A stretch of DNA of 64,000 nucleotides. Origin: Halonotius aquaticus (GTDB lineage: Archaea > Halobacteriota > Halobacteria > Halobacteriales > Haloferacaceae). A model generated the notes under the pieces. That model was not told the DNA's origin and searched no databases. It worked only from the letters and a program-made list of their open reading frames with translations. Numbering within the stretch: the stretch's first letter is position 1; each line of letters begins with the position of its first letter. Below, piece after piece: positions 43,132 through 53,022 of the stretch. The stretch is from positions 372,001 through 436,000 of the forward strand of contig NZ_QKNY01000018.1 in the NCBI RefSeq assembly GCF_003605575.1, in the 5' to 3' direction. Position numbers and translations under genes: made by a program.

Positions 43132-44319
43132 GTGATAGAGGGATTATTACTCATCGGTGTGCTCGTTGCGATGTTTGTCGGCTACAACATCGGTGGGTCG
43201 ACCACCGGACCCGCCTTCGGGCCGGCGGTCGGGGCGGGAACGATCTCGAAGACGGTTGCCGCCGCGCTGATGAGCCTCTTCTTTTTCCTCGGTGCATGGA
43301 CGATCGGCCGCCGCGTCGTCGACACGCTGGGTCGGGAGCTCGTCACCAACCCCGGCGTCTTCACGCTGCCGGCCAGCATCACGGTGCTGTTTTTCATCGG
43401 CCTCGCGCTGTTTGTCGGCAATGTCTTCGGCGTCCCGGCCTCGACGTCGATGACCGCCGTCGGCGCGATCGCCGGCCTTGGGCTCGCCAGCAACTCGCTG
43501 AACTGGGCCGTCATGGGCGAAATCGTCACCTGGTGGCTTGTCGCGCCCGTCGTCGGGTTTTGGGTCTCAGCGGTCATCGGGCGGTACTTCTATGCCGCGC
43601 TCAACAAGCGGGTCGCCCTCGTCCAAAGCGATGGCCCGCTGGTGACCGTCGATCGCTCCGGAACGCTCCCGAAAATCGCGCTTGGGCCGGGGACGACCAG
43701 ACGGGAGATGGTCGGCACCACGGTCGTCGTTGCGATCGGCTGTATCATGGCGTTTAGCTCCGGCACCAGCAACGTTGCCAACGCCATCGCGCCGCTGGTC
43801 GGCAGCGGGGCCCTTGAGATGAACCCCGGGATTATCCTCGCCTGTGTCGCCGTCGCGCTTGGAGCGTTCACGATCGCCCGCCGAACACTGGACACCCTCG
43901 GCAGCGACATCACCTCGCTCCCGCTGACAGCGGCGATCGTCGTCGCCACCGTCAGCTCGTTGCTTGTGATCGGCCTCTCGGCGATCAAGATCCCCGCCAG
44001 TTTCGTCGTCATCGCTACGATGTCGATCATCGGCCTCGGCTGGGGGCGGGCGACCCGGACGATGCGGGCCTCCAGAGAATCGATCAGCGATCAAGCCAGC
44101 GACGCCCGCGTCACCGTTGGCTCGCTGGCCGCCGACACCGAGGGTGAGGAACTGCCCGACATCGGCGAGGAAGATCCCGAGGATATCCCCGCGGCGGCCG
44201 ATCTGTTCAACCCCTCAACGACCGCCCGGGTGATCTTGATGCAGAACGTCGTCCCGCTGATCTCGACGATCGGGGCATATCTCGTCTTCCGGTTTCTTCC
44301 CGTCTTCGGCTTCTCATAA
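43132..44319 (+). CDS. pit: PiT-family inorganic phosphate transporter
   Basis: A 395-residue membrane protein with about ten hydrophobic segments in two halves. Each half carries the PiT signature: GYNIGGSTTGPAFGPAVGAGTIS near the start and SSGTSNVANAIAPLVG near residue 205; GVPASTSMTAVGAIAGLGL is also typical. It takes up phosphate with a proton or sodium ion. An acidic cytoplasmic loop of ~60 residues follows residue 310. Starts at GTG 43132. The universal-stress gene follows after 51 bp, a pairing seen often in haloarchaea. Confidence 0.92.
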   Translation: MIEGLLLIGVLVAMFVGYNIGGSTTGPAFGPAVGAGTISKTVAAALMSLFFFLGAWTIGRRVVDTLGRELVTNPGVFTLPASITVLFFIGLALFVGNVFGVPASTSMTAVGAIAGLGLASNSLNWAVMGEIVTWWLVAPVVGFWVSAVIGRYFYAALNKRVALVQSDGPLVTVDRSGTLPKIALGPGTTRREMVGTTVVVAIGCIMAFSSGTSNVANAIAPLVGSGALEMNPGIILACVAVALGAFTIARRTLDTLGSDITSLPLTAAIVVATVSSLLVIGLSAIKIPASFVVIATMSIIGLGWGRATRTMRASRESISDQASDARVTVGSLAADTEGEELPDIGEEDPEDIPAAADLFNPSTTARVILMQNVVPLISTIGAYLVFRFLPVFGFS

Positions 44320-44370
44320 CGACGGCACCGACGGGGGCGGGTTTATCCCCCATGGCCTCGTTTATGTGAT

Positions 44371-44790
44371 ATGGTATCACGTGTGCTCGTCCCGATGGAT
44401 GACTCCGAGATGGCCGATGCTGCTCTTGAATTTGCACTGTCGGCGTTTCCCTCGGCGGCGGTGACCGTACTCCATGTCGCTGGCGGGCCGACATCCTACA
44501 TGGGTGAGGCGATGAGTCTCGCTGTCGCCGACGATGTCGATGCAGCGGTCGCCGACCGCGCCGAACCCGTCTTCGAGCGCGCCAGAGCGATCGCCGACGA
44601 CGCCGACCGCGAAATCACTACCGAGATCGAGCTCGGCTCGCCGGCGAAAACGATCATCAACCACGCTGAGGGGTTCGATCTGGTCGTGATCGGCAGTCAC
44701 AGCAGCAATCTCGCCTCGCGGCTCCTGCTCGGCAACGTCGCCGAGACCGTCGCCCGCAACGCGCCGGTTCCGGTAACGATCGTTCGATGA
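44371..44790 (+). CDS. Universal stress protein (UspA family)
   Basis: A 139-residue single UspA domain: RVLVPMDDSEMADAALEFAL, TVLHVAG, and VVIGSHSSNLASRLLLGNVAETVARNAPVPVTIVR. The ATP-binding signature G-x2-G-x9-G-S/T is altered: Ser replaces the second Gly and Asn follows the last Gly, so it may bind nucleotide weakly or not at all. It is co-directional with the phosphate transporter and may regulate it or simply share its promoter. Confidence 0.88.
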   Translation: MVSRVLVPMDDSEMADAALEFALSAFPSAAVTVLHVAGGPTSYMGEAMSLAVADDVDAAVADRAEPVFERARAIADDADREITTEIELGSPAKTIINHAEGFDLVVIGSHSSNLASRLLLGNVAETVARNAPVPVTIVR

Positions 44791-44832
44791 CGCGACACGC
44801 CGACGCACCGCCCCGCGTTTCCGAGGTGAGTC

Positions 44833-45426
44833 CTACTCGCCGTTGTCGATGGCGTAGCTGACACCGTCGCCGTCGATGGTCGCGGCGGCCGCACAGATCG
44901 CGTGCTCGTAGTCGGCATCGTAGACGGCCCCGGCGGCGTCGGCCGCGCTGGCCGCGTCGAAGTCGTAGGCTCGCGGGCTATCCTCCTCGTAGGTCGCCAC
45001 CAACGTTGGCTCGTCAACGGCTTTGACTAACAGTGCGTCGTCGCGGACGGTGCCGATGTGGGCCGTATCGTCGGTGACGACGCCCGCGATTCGCGGGGTG
45101 TTGTAGTCGTCCTTTTCGTAATCAAGCGCGAGCAGTGGCTCGGCGAGTGCGTCCCGTGCTGGGTAGCCGAGTTCGATCTTCTCCGCAATTGGATCGACGT
45201 GAGAGCCGTTGCCGACGACGACCCACTCGTCGTCGCTGGCTGGTGGCGAGACCACCTGGAGGCAGTTGTACGAGACGTAGGGGTTGTCCGTCTCGGGAGC
45301 ATCCGGTGTCGGTTCGACGGTGAGCAGGCCATCGCGGTCGGCGATCCGGCGGTTCGGGAACGACCGCGAGGAGACGCGGTAGGCACCGACGCCCGGCCCG
45401 ACGACGATGAAACGGCCGATGTACAT
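44833..45426 (-). CDS. purO: Archaeal IMP cyclohydrolase
   Basis: A 197-residue enzyme that closes FAICAR to IMP at the last step of purine synthesis. It begins [20 protein letters not shown], with RSFPNRRI and a [17 protein letters not shown] motif. PurO is the archaeal replacement for the bacterial PurH cyclohydrolase domain. ATG 45426 gives the family start and ~200-residue length; the longer frame reaching 45603 runs through the tRNA region and is not credible. It is divergent from the tRNA-Gln gene. Confidence 0.93.
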   Translation of the reverse strand: MYIGRFIVVGPGVGAYRVSSRSFPNRRIADRDGLLTVEPTPDAPETDNPYVSYNCLQVVSPPASDDEWVVVGNGSHVDPIAEKIELGYPARDALAEPLLALDYEKDDYNTPRIAGVVTDDTAHIGTVRDDALLVKAVDEPTLVATYEEDSPRAYDFDAASAADAAGAVYDADYEHAICAAAATIDGDGVSYAIDNGE

Positions 45427-45548
45427 ATTCGTTGGAGCGTTGCTACCGAACAAATAGCTGCTGATACGGCCGCGGGAGACGGGAGAAACACTTCCGACTG
45501 ACAGCGATACGTGTGGCAGAATCACCCACAGGCGGGGAACCGACACGG

Positions 45549-45558
45549 TTTTGTAAAC
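45549..45558 (+). promoter_or_regulatory. TATA-like box of the tRNA-Gln gene
   Basis: TTTTGTAAAC lies 24-33 bp before the first base of the mature tRNA (45582), on the plus strand. Confidence 0.45.
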
Positions 45559-45581
45559 ACATCCACTTCCATCGAGTGCGC

Positions 45582-45654
45582 AGTTCCATGGGGTAGTGGC
45601 CAATCCTGTTGCCTTCTGGGGGCAACGACCCAGGTTCGAATCCTGGTGGAACTA
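45582..45654 (+). tRNA. tRNA-Gln (anticodon CTG)
   Basis: A 73-nt cloverleaf. Acceptor AGTTCCA pairs with TGGAACT, discriminator A. The D-arm contains GGGTAGTGGCCA. The anticodon arm TTGCC-TTCTGGG-GGCAA gives loop bases TT-CTG-GG, so the anticodon is CTG reading CAG (glutamine). The T-arm is CCAGG-TTCGAAT-CCTGG, a perfect B-box. CCA is not encoded and there is no intron. The anticodon stem could extend by one pair (G/C), which makes the D-arm register slightly ambiguous, but the loop position fixes the anticodon. Confidence 0.88.
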
Positions 45655-45767
45655 TTCAGCTGTTTGATCTTTTCCGACGGTTCGCCACGATACGAACGCG
45701 CGTCGGCCGTGCGTCAGACACACGTCAGCTGATCTCCAGTTGAAACGAAGGGGATCAGCCAGAATCG

Positions 45768-46265
45768 CTACGTTTCGACATCGAGCAGCGCAACGCGTTC
45801 GAGAACGATCGCTTCCAGATCGCCGTCAACGACGGCCATCTCGGCGTCGCCGATATCGAAGAACGTCTTGATCGTGTCCGCGTCACCGGAAGGGACTCCC
45901 TCGTCAGCGTCGGTCGCACCGAGCAGTTCCCGAACGCGCTGTTCGGCTGCTGCTTCGTCGCCACCGCTGACGACGGCGACGACGCCAGCTTTCCCCTCGC
46001 TGACGCCCATTTCGAGTGCTTGGTTGATCTGGCGTCGCCCAGCCGCATACAGCAGGATTTCAACCGCCGGCTCGCGGGCGACGGCCGTGCCCTGCTCGCG
46101 GGCGCGGGCGGCGAGTTCAACCGCCCGCCGAAGATGGCGGTCGCCGGCAACGTAGTCAGCGTCGACACACTGGATCGCCGCACCGGTCGCCTCGCTGATC
46201 GCCTCAATCTCAGCGAGAAAATCATCGAGGTCGTCGATGGTTGTCGTCGCGGTGACGGTTTTCAT
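45768..46265 (-). CDS. cgi121: KEOPS complex subunit Cgi121
   Basis: A 165-residue protein: [49 protein letters not shown], then [20 protein letters not shown] and LLDVET at the end. Cgi121 binds the CCA end of tRNAs and feeds them to Kae1 for the t6A modification next to the anticodon. The start ATG overlaps the stop of hel308 (ATGA), so translation is coupled; that linkage of KEOPS with the repair helicase recurs in haloarchaea. The other KEOPS genes are not in the window. Confidence 0.9.
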   Translation of the reverse strand: MKTVTATTTIDDLDDFLAEIEAISEATGAAIQCVDADYVAGDRHLRRAVELAARAREQGTAVAREPAVEILLYAAGRRQINQALEMGVSEGKAGVVAVVSGGDEAAAEQRVRELLGATDADEGVPSGDADTIKTFFDIGDAEMAVVDGDLEAIVLERVALLDVET

Positions 46266-48754
46266 CCGAAATCACCCAAGCTGGACTGGTCGTCGCTGTC
46301 ATCGCCGGTGGTGCGGACGGTGTCGCTACTGCTGTCGCCGCCTGCGCCATCATCACCTGTGGCGACCGCGGCAGTTGCCGTTTCAGCCGCGTTCACGTCG
46401 TCCATCGATGGATCTTGTCGCCCGACGTTTTCGAGGATCGTTTCGGCTGTTTTCTCGCGGCCCCGCAACGCGCCCAACACGACGCTTTTGTCGGCCTCAC
46501 GCAGGTCGGCGCGGCTCTCGACGCCGGCCTCGTAGAGCCGGCGGGCCCGTTTTCGGCCGACGTTGCGGACGCCCGCGAGATCGAGCAGTTCCTCGCGGAC
46601 GCCGTACTCGATCCGTTTTTTCGCCTCGCGGATTCCAACGCGGGAGGAGAGACCGAGTTCGCCGGCCAGCTGCTCGGCCGCGCCGAGCAGCCACTCGGCG
46701 GTGTCGACCTTCCCGCGGATGTCGCCGGGGCCAACGCCGTACCGTTCCGTGATTCGATCCTCGTCAACCTCGCTGGCCCAGTCGTCCAGCAGCTTCGCCG
46801 TTTTGAGGGCGGCCAACCAGTCCTCGAAGGCGACATCCTCGTACTCCGAGGGGACGCGGCCAAGGAACTCCGATTCGTGTTCGTAGCAGAGCTCAGTGTA
46901 GGTCTCTCGATCCCCGGATTTCAGATAGAGTTCGTACATATCCGGCGTCCGGCTGACGAGATGGTAGAGGCCGAGCGGCGTGGGTTGCGCTGGCTCCTTG
47001 TCGGTGTCGTCGTCCTCGCCGTCGGTTTCGTCGCTCTCACTGTCGCTTTCGGCGGCGACATCGTCGTCAGCCCCGTTCGACTGGAGTTCGCTCGCTGAGA
47101 CAAACCCATCACCGTCGTCGGCAGCCGGTCGCTCCAAGTCGCCGTCCTGTCGATTCACAGGCGATGTATCCGCCGTCTTCCCGCGGTTCTCCTCGGCGTA
47201 CCGCAGCCCATCGATGATTTCGGCGGCGCTCATCGGATCAAGATAGAGCCGCGAGACGGTGTGGCCGATGTTCGTCGCGCGGAGCGTGTCGTCCTCGCGT
47301 TCGATGAACTCGTTGCGCTCCAGGTAGGCGAGGACGGTGTCGGTCACAGTTGCGAGCCGGCCCTCGTCGCCGGTTTGGGTTGCATACAGCGTCGCGTCGA
47401 GGAACTCCAGTAGGGCCTCGCGGCTGTTGGCGAACCCAGAGGAAATCGTCGCCAGCAGATGCGTTCGCAGGGCTGGTTCGGCGGCCAGTTTCGACTGGAC
47501 AGGGTCGGGGTCAGCCCAGACGTACCGCTCGAAGAGTTCGTCCATCGTCTCGGTGTCCTTGGCCAGCAGGACGGCCTCGCCGTAAGGATCGAGGCCGGGA
47601 CGGCCCGCCCGGCCGCACATCTGGTGGATCTCCAAGGTGTCGAGCGGCTGCATCCCGCCGAACTCGCCGTCGTAGCGTCGCCAGTCGCGGACGATGACGC
47701 GGCGGCTCGGCGTGTTGACGCCCGCCGCAAGCGTGGGCGTCGCACAGATCACTTTCAGGAGTCGATCCCGAAAGGCATCCTCGACGAGGCTGCGATGCTC
47801 GGCGGCGAGGCCAGCGTGGTGGAACGCCGCACCGCCTTCGACGCAGTTGGCGAGGTCGTCGCTGGTGTCGGTATCGGAGACCTGTCGGATCTCGCTTGCG
47901 AGCTCGCGGAGATCGGCGCGCTCCTCGCCCGTGAGGTGGGATTCGACGACGCCAGCTTGTCGCTCGGCGGCGCTTTCGGCGTTGCGCCGAGAGTTGACGA
48001 ACACAAGCGTCGAGCCGCCCTCGCTCAGCGTGTCGTCGACGAGGGCTTCGGTCTGTCGCTGGCCGCCCGCAACCGGCACCTCCCGTTGGCTGCCGTCGTC
48101 GAAGTTGATCGCGTTGCCGTAGTGGACACCCATCCGGAGGTCGATGGGCCGCCAGTCGGACTGCACCAGTTCGGCATCAAGCCAGTCGGCGATTTCGTTG
48201 GCGTTGCCGACGGTCGCCGACAGCGCGACAGCTTGGATCTCAGCGTTGATGCGGCGGAGCTTGGCGAGGGTGACCTCCAGCGTCGGCCCGCGGTTTCTGT
48301 CGTCGACGAGGTGGACTTCGTCGGCGACGACACAGGAGAGGTCGTCGATCCACGGCGCGTTGTTCCGGATGAGCGAGTCGACCTTCTCGCTGGTGGCGAC
48401 GATGATATCGCGGCTGGCCAGCCACTCGCCGCTGGCCTCGTAGTTGCCGGTCGAGACGCCGACCGAGAACCCCTCGTCCTCCCAGCGTTCGAACTCGGTT
48501 TTCTTCTCGCTGGCGAGGGCACGAAGCGGGACGATGTAGAGGGCGGTGCCGCCGCGCTGGATCGCCGACAGCATGGCGAGTTCGGCGATCAGCGTCTTGC
48601 CGCTGGCGGTCGGCACCGAGGCGACGAGGCTTTCGCCCTCGGTGAGGCCGGCCTCGACGGCCTTGGCTTGGGGCGGGTACAGCTCCTCGATCCCCTCGCC
48701 GGCGAGGTGGTCGGCGACACCTGGCAGCAGATTAGGGATCTCGGCTGGCTTCAT
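46262..48754 (-). CDS. hel308: Hel308-type ATP-dependent DNA helicase
   Basis: An 830-residue Ski2-like superfamily 2 helicase. Q-motif region [13 protein letters not shown], motif I TASGKT (Lys53), motif Ia PLRALASEK, motif II DEVH, motif [18 protein letters not shown], motif [14 protein letters not shown]-terminal ratchet and HhH region ([17 protein letters not shown]) precedes an acidic tail. An acidic Asp/Glu/Ser insert lies at about residues 555-620. It unwinds lagging-strand forks at stalled replication. It is the first gene of the cgi121 unit. Confidence 0.95.
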   Translation of the reverse strand: MKPAEIPNLLPGVADHLAGEGIEELYPPQAKAVEAGLTEGESLVASVPTASGKTLIAELAMLSAIQRGGTALYIVPLRALASEKKTEFERWEDEGFSVGVSTGNYEASGEWLASRDIIVATSEKVDSLIRNNAPWIDDLSCVVADEVHLVDDRNRGPTLEVTLAKLRRINAEIQAVALSATVGNANEIADWLDAELVQSDWRPIDLRMGVHYGNAINFDDGSQREVPVAGGQRQTEALVDDTLSEGGSTLVFVNSRRNAESAAERQAGVVESHLTGEERADLRELASEIRQVSDTDTSDDLANCVEGGAAFHHAGLAAEHRSLVEDAFRDRLLKVICATPTLAAGVNTPSRRVIVRDWRRYDGEFGGMQPLDTLEIHQMCGRAGRPGLDPYGEAVLLAKDTETMDELFERYVWADPDPVQSKLAAEPALRTHLLATISSGFANSREALLEFLDATLYATQTGDEGRLATVTDTVLAYLERNEFIEREDDTLRATNIGHTVSRLYLDPMSAAEIIDGLRYAEENRGKTADTSPVNRQDGDLERPAADDGDGFVSASELQSNGADDDVAAESDSESDETDGEDDDTDKEPAQPTPLGLYHLVSRTPDMYELYLKSGDRETYTELCYEHESEFLGRVPSEYEDVAFEDWLAALKTAKLLDDWASEVDEDRITERYGVGPGDIRGKVDTAEWLLGAAEQLAGELGLSSRVGIREAKKRIEYGVREELLDLAGVRNVGRKRARRLYEAGVESRADLREADKSVVLGALRGREKTAETILENVGRQDPSMDDVNAAETATAAVATGDDGAGGDSSSDTVRTTGDDSDDQSSLGDFG

Positions 48755-48869
48755 TAGCGTTCCTTGGCTGGTGGTGGGGTTTAAATTTCCGGACAGCGGG
48801 CCATCGGTCGCAACGCCGCCAGCGCAGTATCAAAACTACCATGCCCCCTCGCTGACGACCTACTGCTAC

Positions 48870-48876
48870 AAGGTGG
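48870..48876 (+). promoter_or_regulatory. Shine-Dalgarno fixing the start of the class V aminotransferase
   Basis: AAGGTGG five bases before GTG 48882. It decides for a GTG start rather than longer frames that run back into hel308. Confidence 0.65.
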
Positions 48877-48881
48877 ATTCC

Positions 48882-49991
48882 GTGAGCAAAAAACAAGAGT
48901 ACACCGGCGACTATCCCGAGAAGACGCTGTATCTCCCCGGCCCGACAGAAGTCCGCGACGACGTGATCGAGGAGATGGCTCAGCCGATGTTCGGCCATCG
49001 GATGGATCGGATGACCGACCTCTACACCACGATCGTCGAGGACACCAAGGAGTTCCTCGGCACCGACAACGAGGTCATCATCCTCACGGCCTCAGGCACC
49101 GAGTTCTGGGAGTCGACGACGCTCAGCCTCGTCGAGGATCGGATGCTCGTGCCGACCTCCGGCGCGTTCAGCGAGCGACAGGCCAACGTCGCCGAACGCC
49201 TCGGCAAGGAGGTCGACCGCATCGAGTACGAGTGGGGCCAAGCCGTCAAACCCGACGACATCCGCGACGCACTCGAAGCCAGCGACGAGGGCTATGACGT
49301 CGTCGGCATGGTGATGAACGAAACCTCGACCGGCGTGCGCAACCCGGTTGAGGAAATCGGTGACCTGCTCGGCGACTACCCGGATACCTACTTCGTCGTC
49401 GACGCGATCTCCTGTCTCGGCGGCGACGAGATCGATGTCGAGGAACACAACATCGACTGCATCTTCACCTCCGTCCAGAAGGCCTTCGCCATGCCGCCCG
49501 GCCTCGCCGTCTGTACCGTCAGCGATGCCGCCTACGAGCGCGAACTGGAGAAAGATTCCGCGTCGTGGTACGGTGGCTTCCAGCGGTGTCTCGACTACTA
49601 CGACCGGAAGGGCCAGACTCACTCGACGCCTGCGATCTCGCTCATGCTGGCGTACCGCAAGCAGATGAAACACATGCTCGATGAGGGCCACACGGCCCGC
49701 GACCAACGCCATCAGGAGATGGCCGAGTACACCCGCGAGTGGGCCCGCGAGCACTTCGGCCTCTTCCCCGAGGAGGGCTACGAGTCACAGACCGTGACCT
49801 GCATCGAGAACACCCGCAACATCGATGTCGCCGCCACCGTCGAACAGGTCTCCGAGGAGTACGACATGGTCTTTTCGAGCGGCTACGGCGATCTCAGCGA
49901 GGAGTCGTTCCGGATCGGCCACATGGGCGAACACACCCTTGAGTCGATCACGGAACTCACCGACGCGATCGAAGACGTCGCTGACCTGTAG
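48882..49991 (+). CDS. Class V aminotransferase (serine-pyruvate/alanine-glyoxylate type)
   Basis: A 369-residue PLP enzyme. It starts GTG 48882 (MSKKQEYTGDYPEKTLYLPGPTEV). The family LPGPTEVRDDVIEEMAQPMFGHR opening, TASGTEFWESTTLSL, DAISCLGGDEIDVEEHNIDC, and the Schiff-base lysine in FTSVQKAFAMPPGLA are all present. It moves amino groups among alanine, glyoxylate, serine and pyruvate; the exact pair is not decidable, and soluble-hydrogenase-like or phosphonate enzymes of this family also exist. It is cytoplasmic. The small ferredoxin gene follows after 72 bp on the same strand. Confidence 0.9.
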   Translation: MSKKQEYTGDYPEKTLYLPGPTEVRDDVIEEMAQPMFGHRMDRMTDLYTTIVEDTKEFLGTDNEVIILTASGTEFWESTTLSLVEDRMLVPTSGAFSERQANVAERLGKEVDRIEYEWGQAVKPDDIRDALEASDEGYDVVGMVMNETSTGVRNPVEEIGDLLGDYPDTYFVVDAISCLGGDEIDVEEHNIDCIFTSVQKAFAMPPGLAVCTVSDAAYERELEKDSASWYGGFQRCLDYYDRKGQTHSTPAISLMLAYRKQMKHMLDEGHTARDQRHQEMAEYTREWAREHFGLFPEEGYESQTVTCIENTRNIDVAATVEQVSEEYDMVFSSGYGDLSEESFRIGHMGEHTLESITELTDAIEDVADL

Positions 49992-50063
49992 ACGACATCA
50001 CCGTTTCTCTGCAAATCTTCCGCGTGCAACACGGCTATGTAGCCCACCTCCCAACACCGACGC

Positions 50064-50306
50064 ATGCAGATCGAATTCGACCGCGATACCTGTATCGGGA
50101 TGTTCCAGTGCGTTGCCGAGTGGGACGGTTTCGAGAAGGATATGGACGCCGGCAAGGCTGTGCTGAAAGGTGGCGAAGAAACCGAGGAAGATGTCTTTGT
50201 TGCCGAGATTCCGGAGGGCAAGGAACTCGACGCGAAGTTTTCGGCCCGCTCGTGCCCGGTCGACGCCATTGCCGTCTACGATGACGACGGCGAGCAGATC
50301 ATCTAA
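50064..50306 (+). CDS. Single-cluster ferredoxin with three cysteines
   Basis: An 80-residue acidic ferredoxin of the 3Fe-4S/4Fe-4S type: DRDTCIGMFQCVAEWDGFEKD at the start and SARSCPVDAIAVYDDDG near the end. The cluster loop reads Cys10-x2-Met13-x2-Cys16 with Cys64 as the third ligand; the usual second cysteine is methionine. That suggests a [3Fe-4S] centre or a labile [4Fe-4S] as in Pyrococcus ferredoxin, which has Asp there. It is soluble and may serve an unknown oxidoreductase. Confidence 0.88.
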   Translation: MQIEFDRDTCIGMFQCVAEWDGFEKDMDAGKAVLKGGEETEEDVFVAEIPEGKELDAKFSARSCPVDAIAVYDDDGEQII

Positions 50307-50320
50307 CCTGCCGACGTATC

Positions 50321-51610
50321 CTAACTCGACCCCGTGATCGCCTGATCGAGATCGTCGATGATATCCTGCGGATCCTCGATCCCAACCGACAGCCGCACGA
50401 GGTCGTCGGTGACGCCCGCCGACAATTTCTCCTCGTCGCTCAACTGCTGGTGGGTCGTCGATGCCGGGTGAATAATCAGCGTTTTCGCGTCGCCGACGTT
50501 CGCCAGCAGCGAGGCCAACTCGGTGGATTCGACGGTGCCGCGAGCGGCGTCGTAGCCGCCTTCCAGCCCGAAGGTGATCATCCCGCCGTAGCCGCCGTCG
50601 AGGTATTTCGAGGCCATCTCGTGAGTTTCGTGGCTTTCGAGCCCCGGATAGGTCACCCACGACACGTCCGAGTGGTCGTCGAGGAATTCGGCGACGGCCA
50701 TGGCGTTCTCGCAGTGTCGTTCCATCCGCATCGGCAGCGTTTCGAGTTTCTGCATCGTCACCCACGCGTCGAAGGGACTCTGTTGATTGCCGAGATCCCG
50801 CAGCCCGCGGGCGATGGCAGCGTAGGTAAAGCCGGCGTCGCCGAACGTTTCGGCGAAGTTGACGCCGTGGTAGGCGGGGTTGGGCGCGCCGATCTCGGGG
50901 TAGTCGTCGGCGTGGGCCAGCCAGTCGAAGGAGCCGCCGTCGATCAGCGCGCCGCCGACCGTCGAGCCCGCGCCGTGAATCCACTTCGTCGTCGACTCCC
51001 AGACCAGATCCGCGCCGTGTTCCAGCGGGCGACAGAGCGCGGGGGAGGCGAAGGTGTTGTCGACGAACAGCGGCGTGTCGTGCTCGTGGGCGATGTCGGC
51101 GATGCGTTCGATGTCGGGCGTCACGAGGGCGGGGTTGCCGATGGTTTCGAGATGGACGTAGGCGGTGTCGTCGTCGATTGCCTCGGCGTAGGCGTCGTAA
51201 TCGAGGGTATCGACGAAGCGGGTCGTGATCCCGCGGCGTTCAACGCTGTGGGTGAAGTAGGTGTAGGTGCCGCCGTACAGCGACGACGAGGAGACGATGT
51301 TGTCGCCGGCTTCCGCCAGTAGGAACGTCGCCACGTCGAGGGCGGCCATCCCCGAGGCGGTGGCGACCGCGCCGACGCCGCCCTCAAGGGAGGCCAGCCG
51401 CTCTTGGAGGCTGCCGACCGTCGGGTTCATCAGCCGCGAGTAGATGTGCCCCGGCTTTTCGAGGGCGAACTGTTTGGCGGCGTCCTCGGCGTCGTCGAAG
51501 ACGTAGGAGGTGGTCTGGTAGATCGGCGGTGCGCGCGAGCCGGTCGCGGGGTCGGGATCGGTGCCGGCATGGAGGCTTCGGGTCTCGAAGCCGTCTGTGT
51601 CGTCGGACAT
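50321..51610 (-). CDS. metY: O-acetylhomoserine sulfhydrylase-like PLP enzyme, copy 1
   Basis: A 429-residue Cys/Met-metabolism PLP enzyme: [72 protein letters not shown] (Schiff-base Lys in TTKW) and HPASTTHQQLSDEE. It likely makes homocysteine from O-acetylhomoserine and sulfide, or acts as a cystathionine-type enzyme. It is the third gene of a metY-metX-metY run on the minus strand, 91 bp after metX. The two MetY copies are clearly homologous but not identical. Confidence 0.9.
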   Translation of the reverse strand: MSDDTDGFETRSLHAGTDPDPATGSRAPPIYQTTSYVFDDAEDAAKQFALEKPGHIYSRLMNPTVGSLQERLASLEGGVGAVATASGMAALDVATFLLAEAGDNIVSSSSLYGGTYTYFTHSVERRGITTRFVDTLDYDAYAEAIDDDTAYVHLETIGNPALVTPDIERIADIAHEHDTPLFVDNTFASPALCRPLEHGADLVWESTTKWIHGAGSTVGGALIDGGSFDWLAHADDYPEIGAPNPAYHGVNFAETFGDAGFTYAAIARGLRDLGNQQSPFDAWVTMQKLETLPMRMERHCENAMAVAEFLDDHSDVSWVTYPGLESHETHEMASKYLDGGYGGMITFGLEGGYDAARGTVESTELASLLANVGDAKTLIIHPASTTHQQLSDEEKLSAGVTDDLVRLSVGIEDPQDIIDDLDQAITGSS

Positions 51611-51701
51611 ACAGGCGGGTAGACGCCGAGTGGGCACCTAAAACTGCCTGCTATCCGCGCAACTGCCGGTATCTCCGACAGCGTCCGTTCGCAACTCCGT
51701 C

Positions 51702-52958
51702 TCAGCCCGAAAACAGACTGCTGTGAACCGGCGCGAAATCCTCGTCGCCGTCCTCGATGGGTTCCTCGTCGTCAGCCGCCGTATCAGTGATCGCCCGGCC
51801 GTCGAGTCCGTTGGTGAGGAAGTCCCGCACCGGCGGGCCGACGTTCTCGGGCTCGACGAGGAAGGCGTCGTGGCCGTGGTCGGAGTCGACGACGTGGTGG
51901 GCGACGGGCACGTCGGCCGCGCGGAACGCCTCCGCCAGCGTCTCTGACTGGGCGACGGTGAAATGCCAGTCCGACGTGAACGACAGCAGCAGGGCCTCGC
52001 CCTCGAACGCGGAGATCGCCCGCTCGATGGTTCCGTGGCCCTCCGCGAGGTCGTAGTCGTCCATCGCCCGCGTGAGGTAGAGGTAGCTGTTGGCGTCGTA
52101 TCGCTCGGTGAATTTTTCGGCGTTGTAGTCGAGATACGACTCGACTTCCCGGTAGGGGAAGAACGCCGCGGCCTTATCGGGCGGGAACAGGGCGTCGCTG
52201 CCCTCGATACCGCTGTCCCGGCCCGCCGAGCGGCGGCCGAACTTGCGCTCCATCGAGGCCTTCGAGAGATACATGATGTGGCCGAGTTGGCGGGCGATAG
52301 CGAGGCCCTGCTGTGGCGGGCTGGCGTCCGCGTCGTCGCCGCCGTAGTAGTCGCCGCCGTTCCAGTTGGGGTCGCTGCGGATCGCCCGCCGGGCGACGGC
52401 GTCGATGGCGAGACACTGCGGATCGAGTGTGGCCGCCGCCGCGACCGGCGCGATCAACTCCGCGTCGTCGGGGAACTGTTTGGCCCACTCCAGGACGTTC
52501 ATCCCGCCGACGCTGCCGCCGATGATGAGTCGGAGGCGACCGACGCCGAGATGGTCGAGCAGGCGACGCTGCGCGCGCGTCCAGTCGCTGATGGTGACGG
52601 GTGGGAAGTCGGTGCCGTAGGGCTCGCCCGTCTCGGGATTCGTCGACGATGGCCCCGAGGAGCCGTAACAGGAGCCGGGGACGTTGGCGCAGACGACGTA
52701 GTAGTCGGTGGTGTCGATAGCCTTCCCGGGGCCGACGATGTCGCCCCACCACGCGCGGGCCTGGCCCGCGGTGCCGGGGGTGTTGTAGCTGGCGACGTTC
52801 TGGCTGCCGGTCAGGGCGTGGCAGACGAGAACGGCGTTGTCGCCGGTGAACTCGCCGTAGGCTTCGTAGGCGATCTCTAAGTTGGGGATCGACTCGCCGC
52901 ACTCGAAGCGGAACTCGCCGAGTTCGACGACCCCGCGGTCGACTTCGGTCGCACTCAT
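51702..52958 (-). CDS. metX: Homoserine O-acetyltransferase
   Basis: A 418-residue alpha/beta hydrolase-fold acyltransferase: [14 protein letters not shown], nucleophile Ser in [30 protein letters not shown] and the catalytic His in [12 protein letters not shown]. It activates homoserine for sulfhydrylation. ATG 52958 is fixed by a strong Shine-Dalgarno AGGAGGG (52966-52972, minus strand) seven bases upstream; longer frames into the upstream metY are not credible. It is the middle gene of the methionine block, so it makes the substrate for the enzymes on both sides. Confidence 0.93.
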   Translation of the reverse strand: MSATEVDRGVVELGEFRFECGESIPNLEIAYEAYGEFTGDNAVLVCHALTGSQNVASYNTPGTAGQARAWWGDIVGPGKAIDTTDYYVVCANVPGSCYGSSGPSSTNPETGEPYGTDFPPVTISDWTRAQRRLLDHLGVGRLRLIIGGSVGGMNVLEWAKQFPDDAELIAPVAAAATLDPQCLAIDAVARRAIRSDPNWNGGDYYGGDDADASPPQQGLAIARQLGHIMYLSKASMERKFGRRSAGRDSGIEGSDALFPPDKAAAFFPYREVESYLDYNAEKFTERYDANSYLYLTRAMDDYDLAEGHGTIERAISAFEGEALLLSFTSDWHFTVAQSETLAEAFRAADVPVAHHVVDSDHGHDAFLVEPENVGPPVRDFLTNGLDGRAITDTAADDEEPIEDGDEDFAPVHSSLFSG

Positions 52959-52965
52959 TGGTTGT

Positions 52966-52972
52966 CCCTCCT
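52966..52972 (-). promoter_or_regulatory. Shine-Dalgarno of metX
   Basis: Minus-strand AGGAGGG seven bases before the metX ATG, within the 64-bp gap after the upstream metY. It marks metX as an internal operon gene. Confidence 0.65.
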
Positions 52973-53022
52973 GTGTCGCCGTCGCGCATAGTCTGTTCGA
53001 CTCGGCGTTCGAACGTGTCGGC

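Noticed and set aside
45427-45603. 59-residue N-terminal extension of purO
   Set aside because: It runs through the tRNA-Gln gene on the other strand and is absent from the family; the MYIGRF start gives the normal length.
47459-48757. 432-codon open frame opposite hel308
   Set aside because: Shadow of the helicase gene; no start signal and no recognisable domain.
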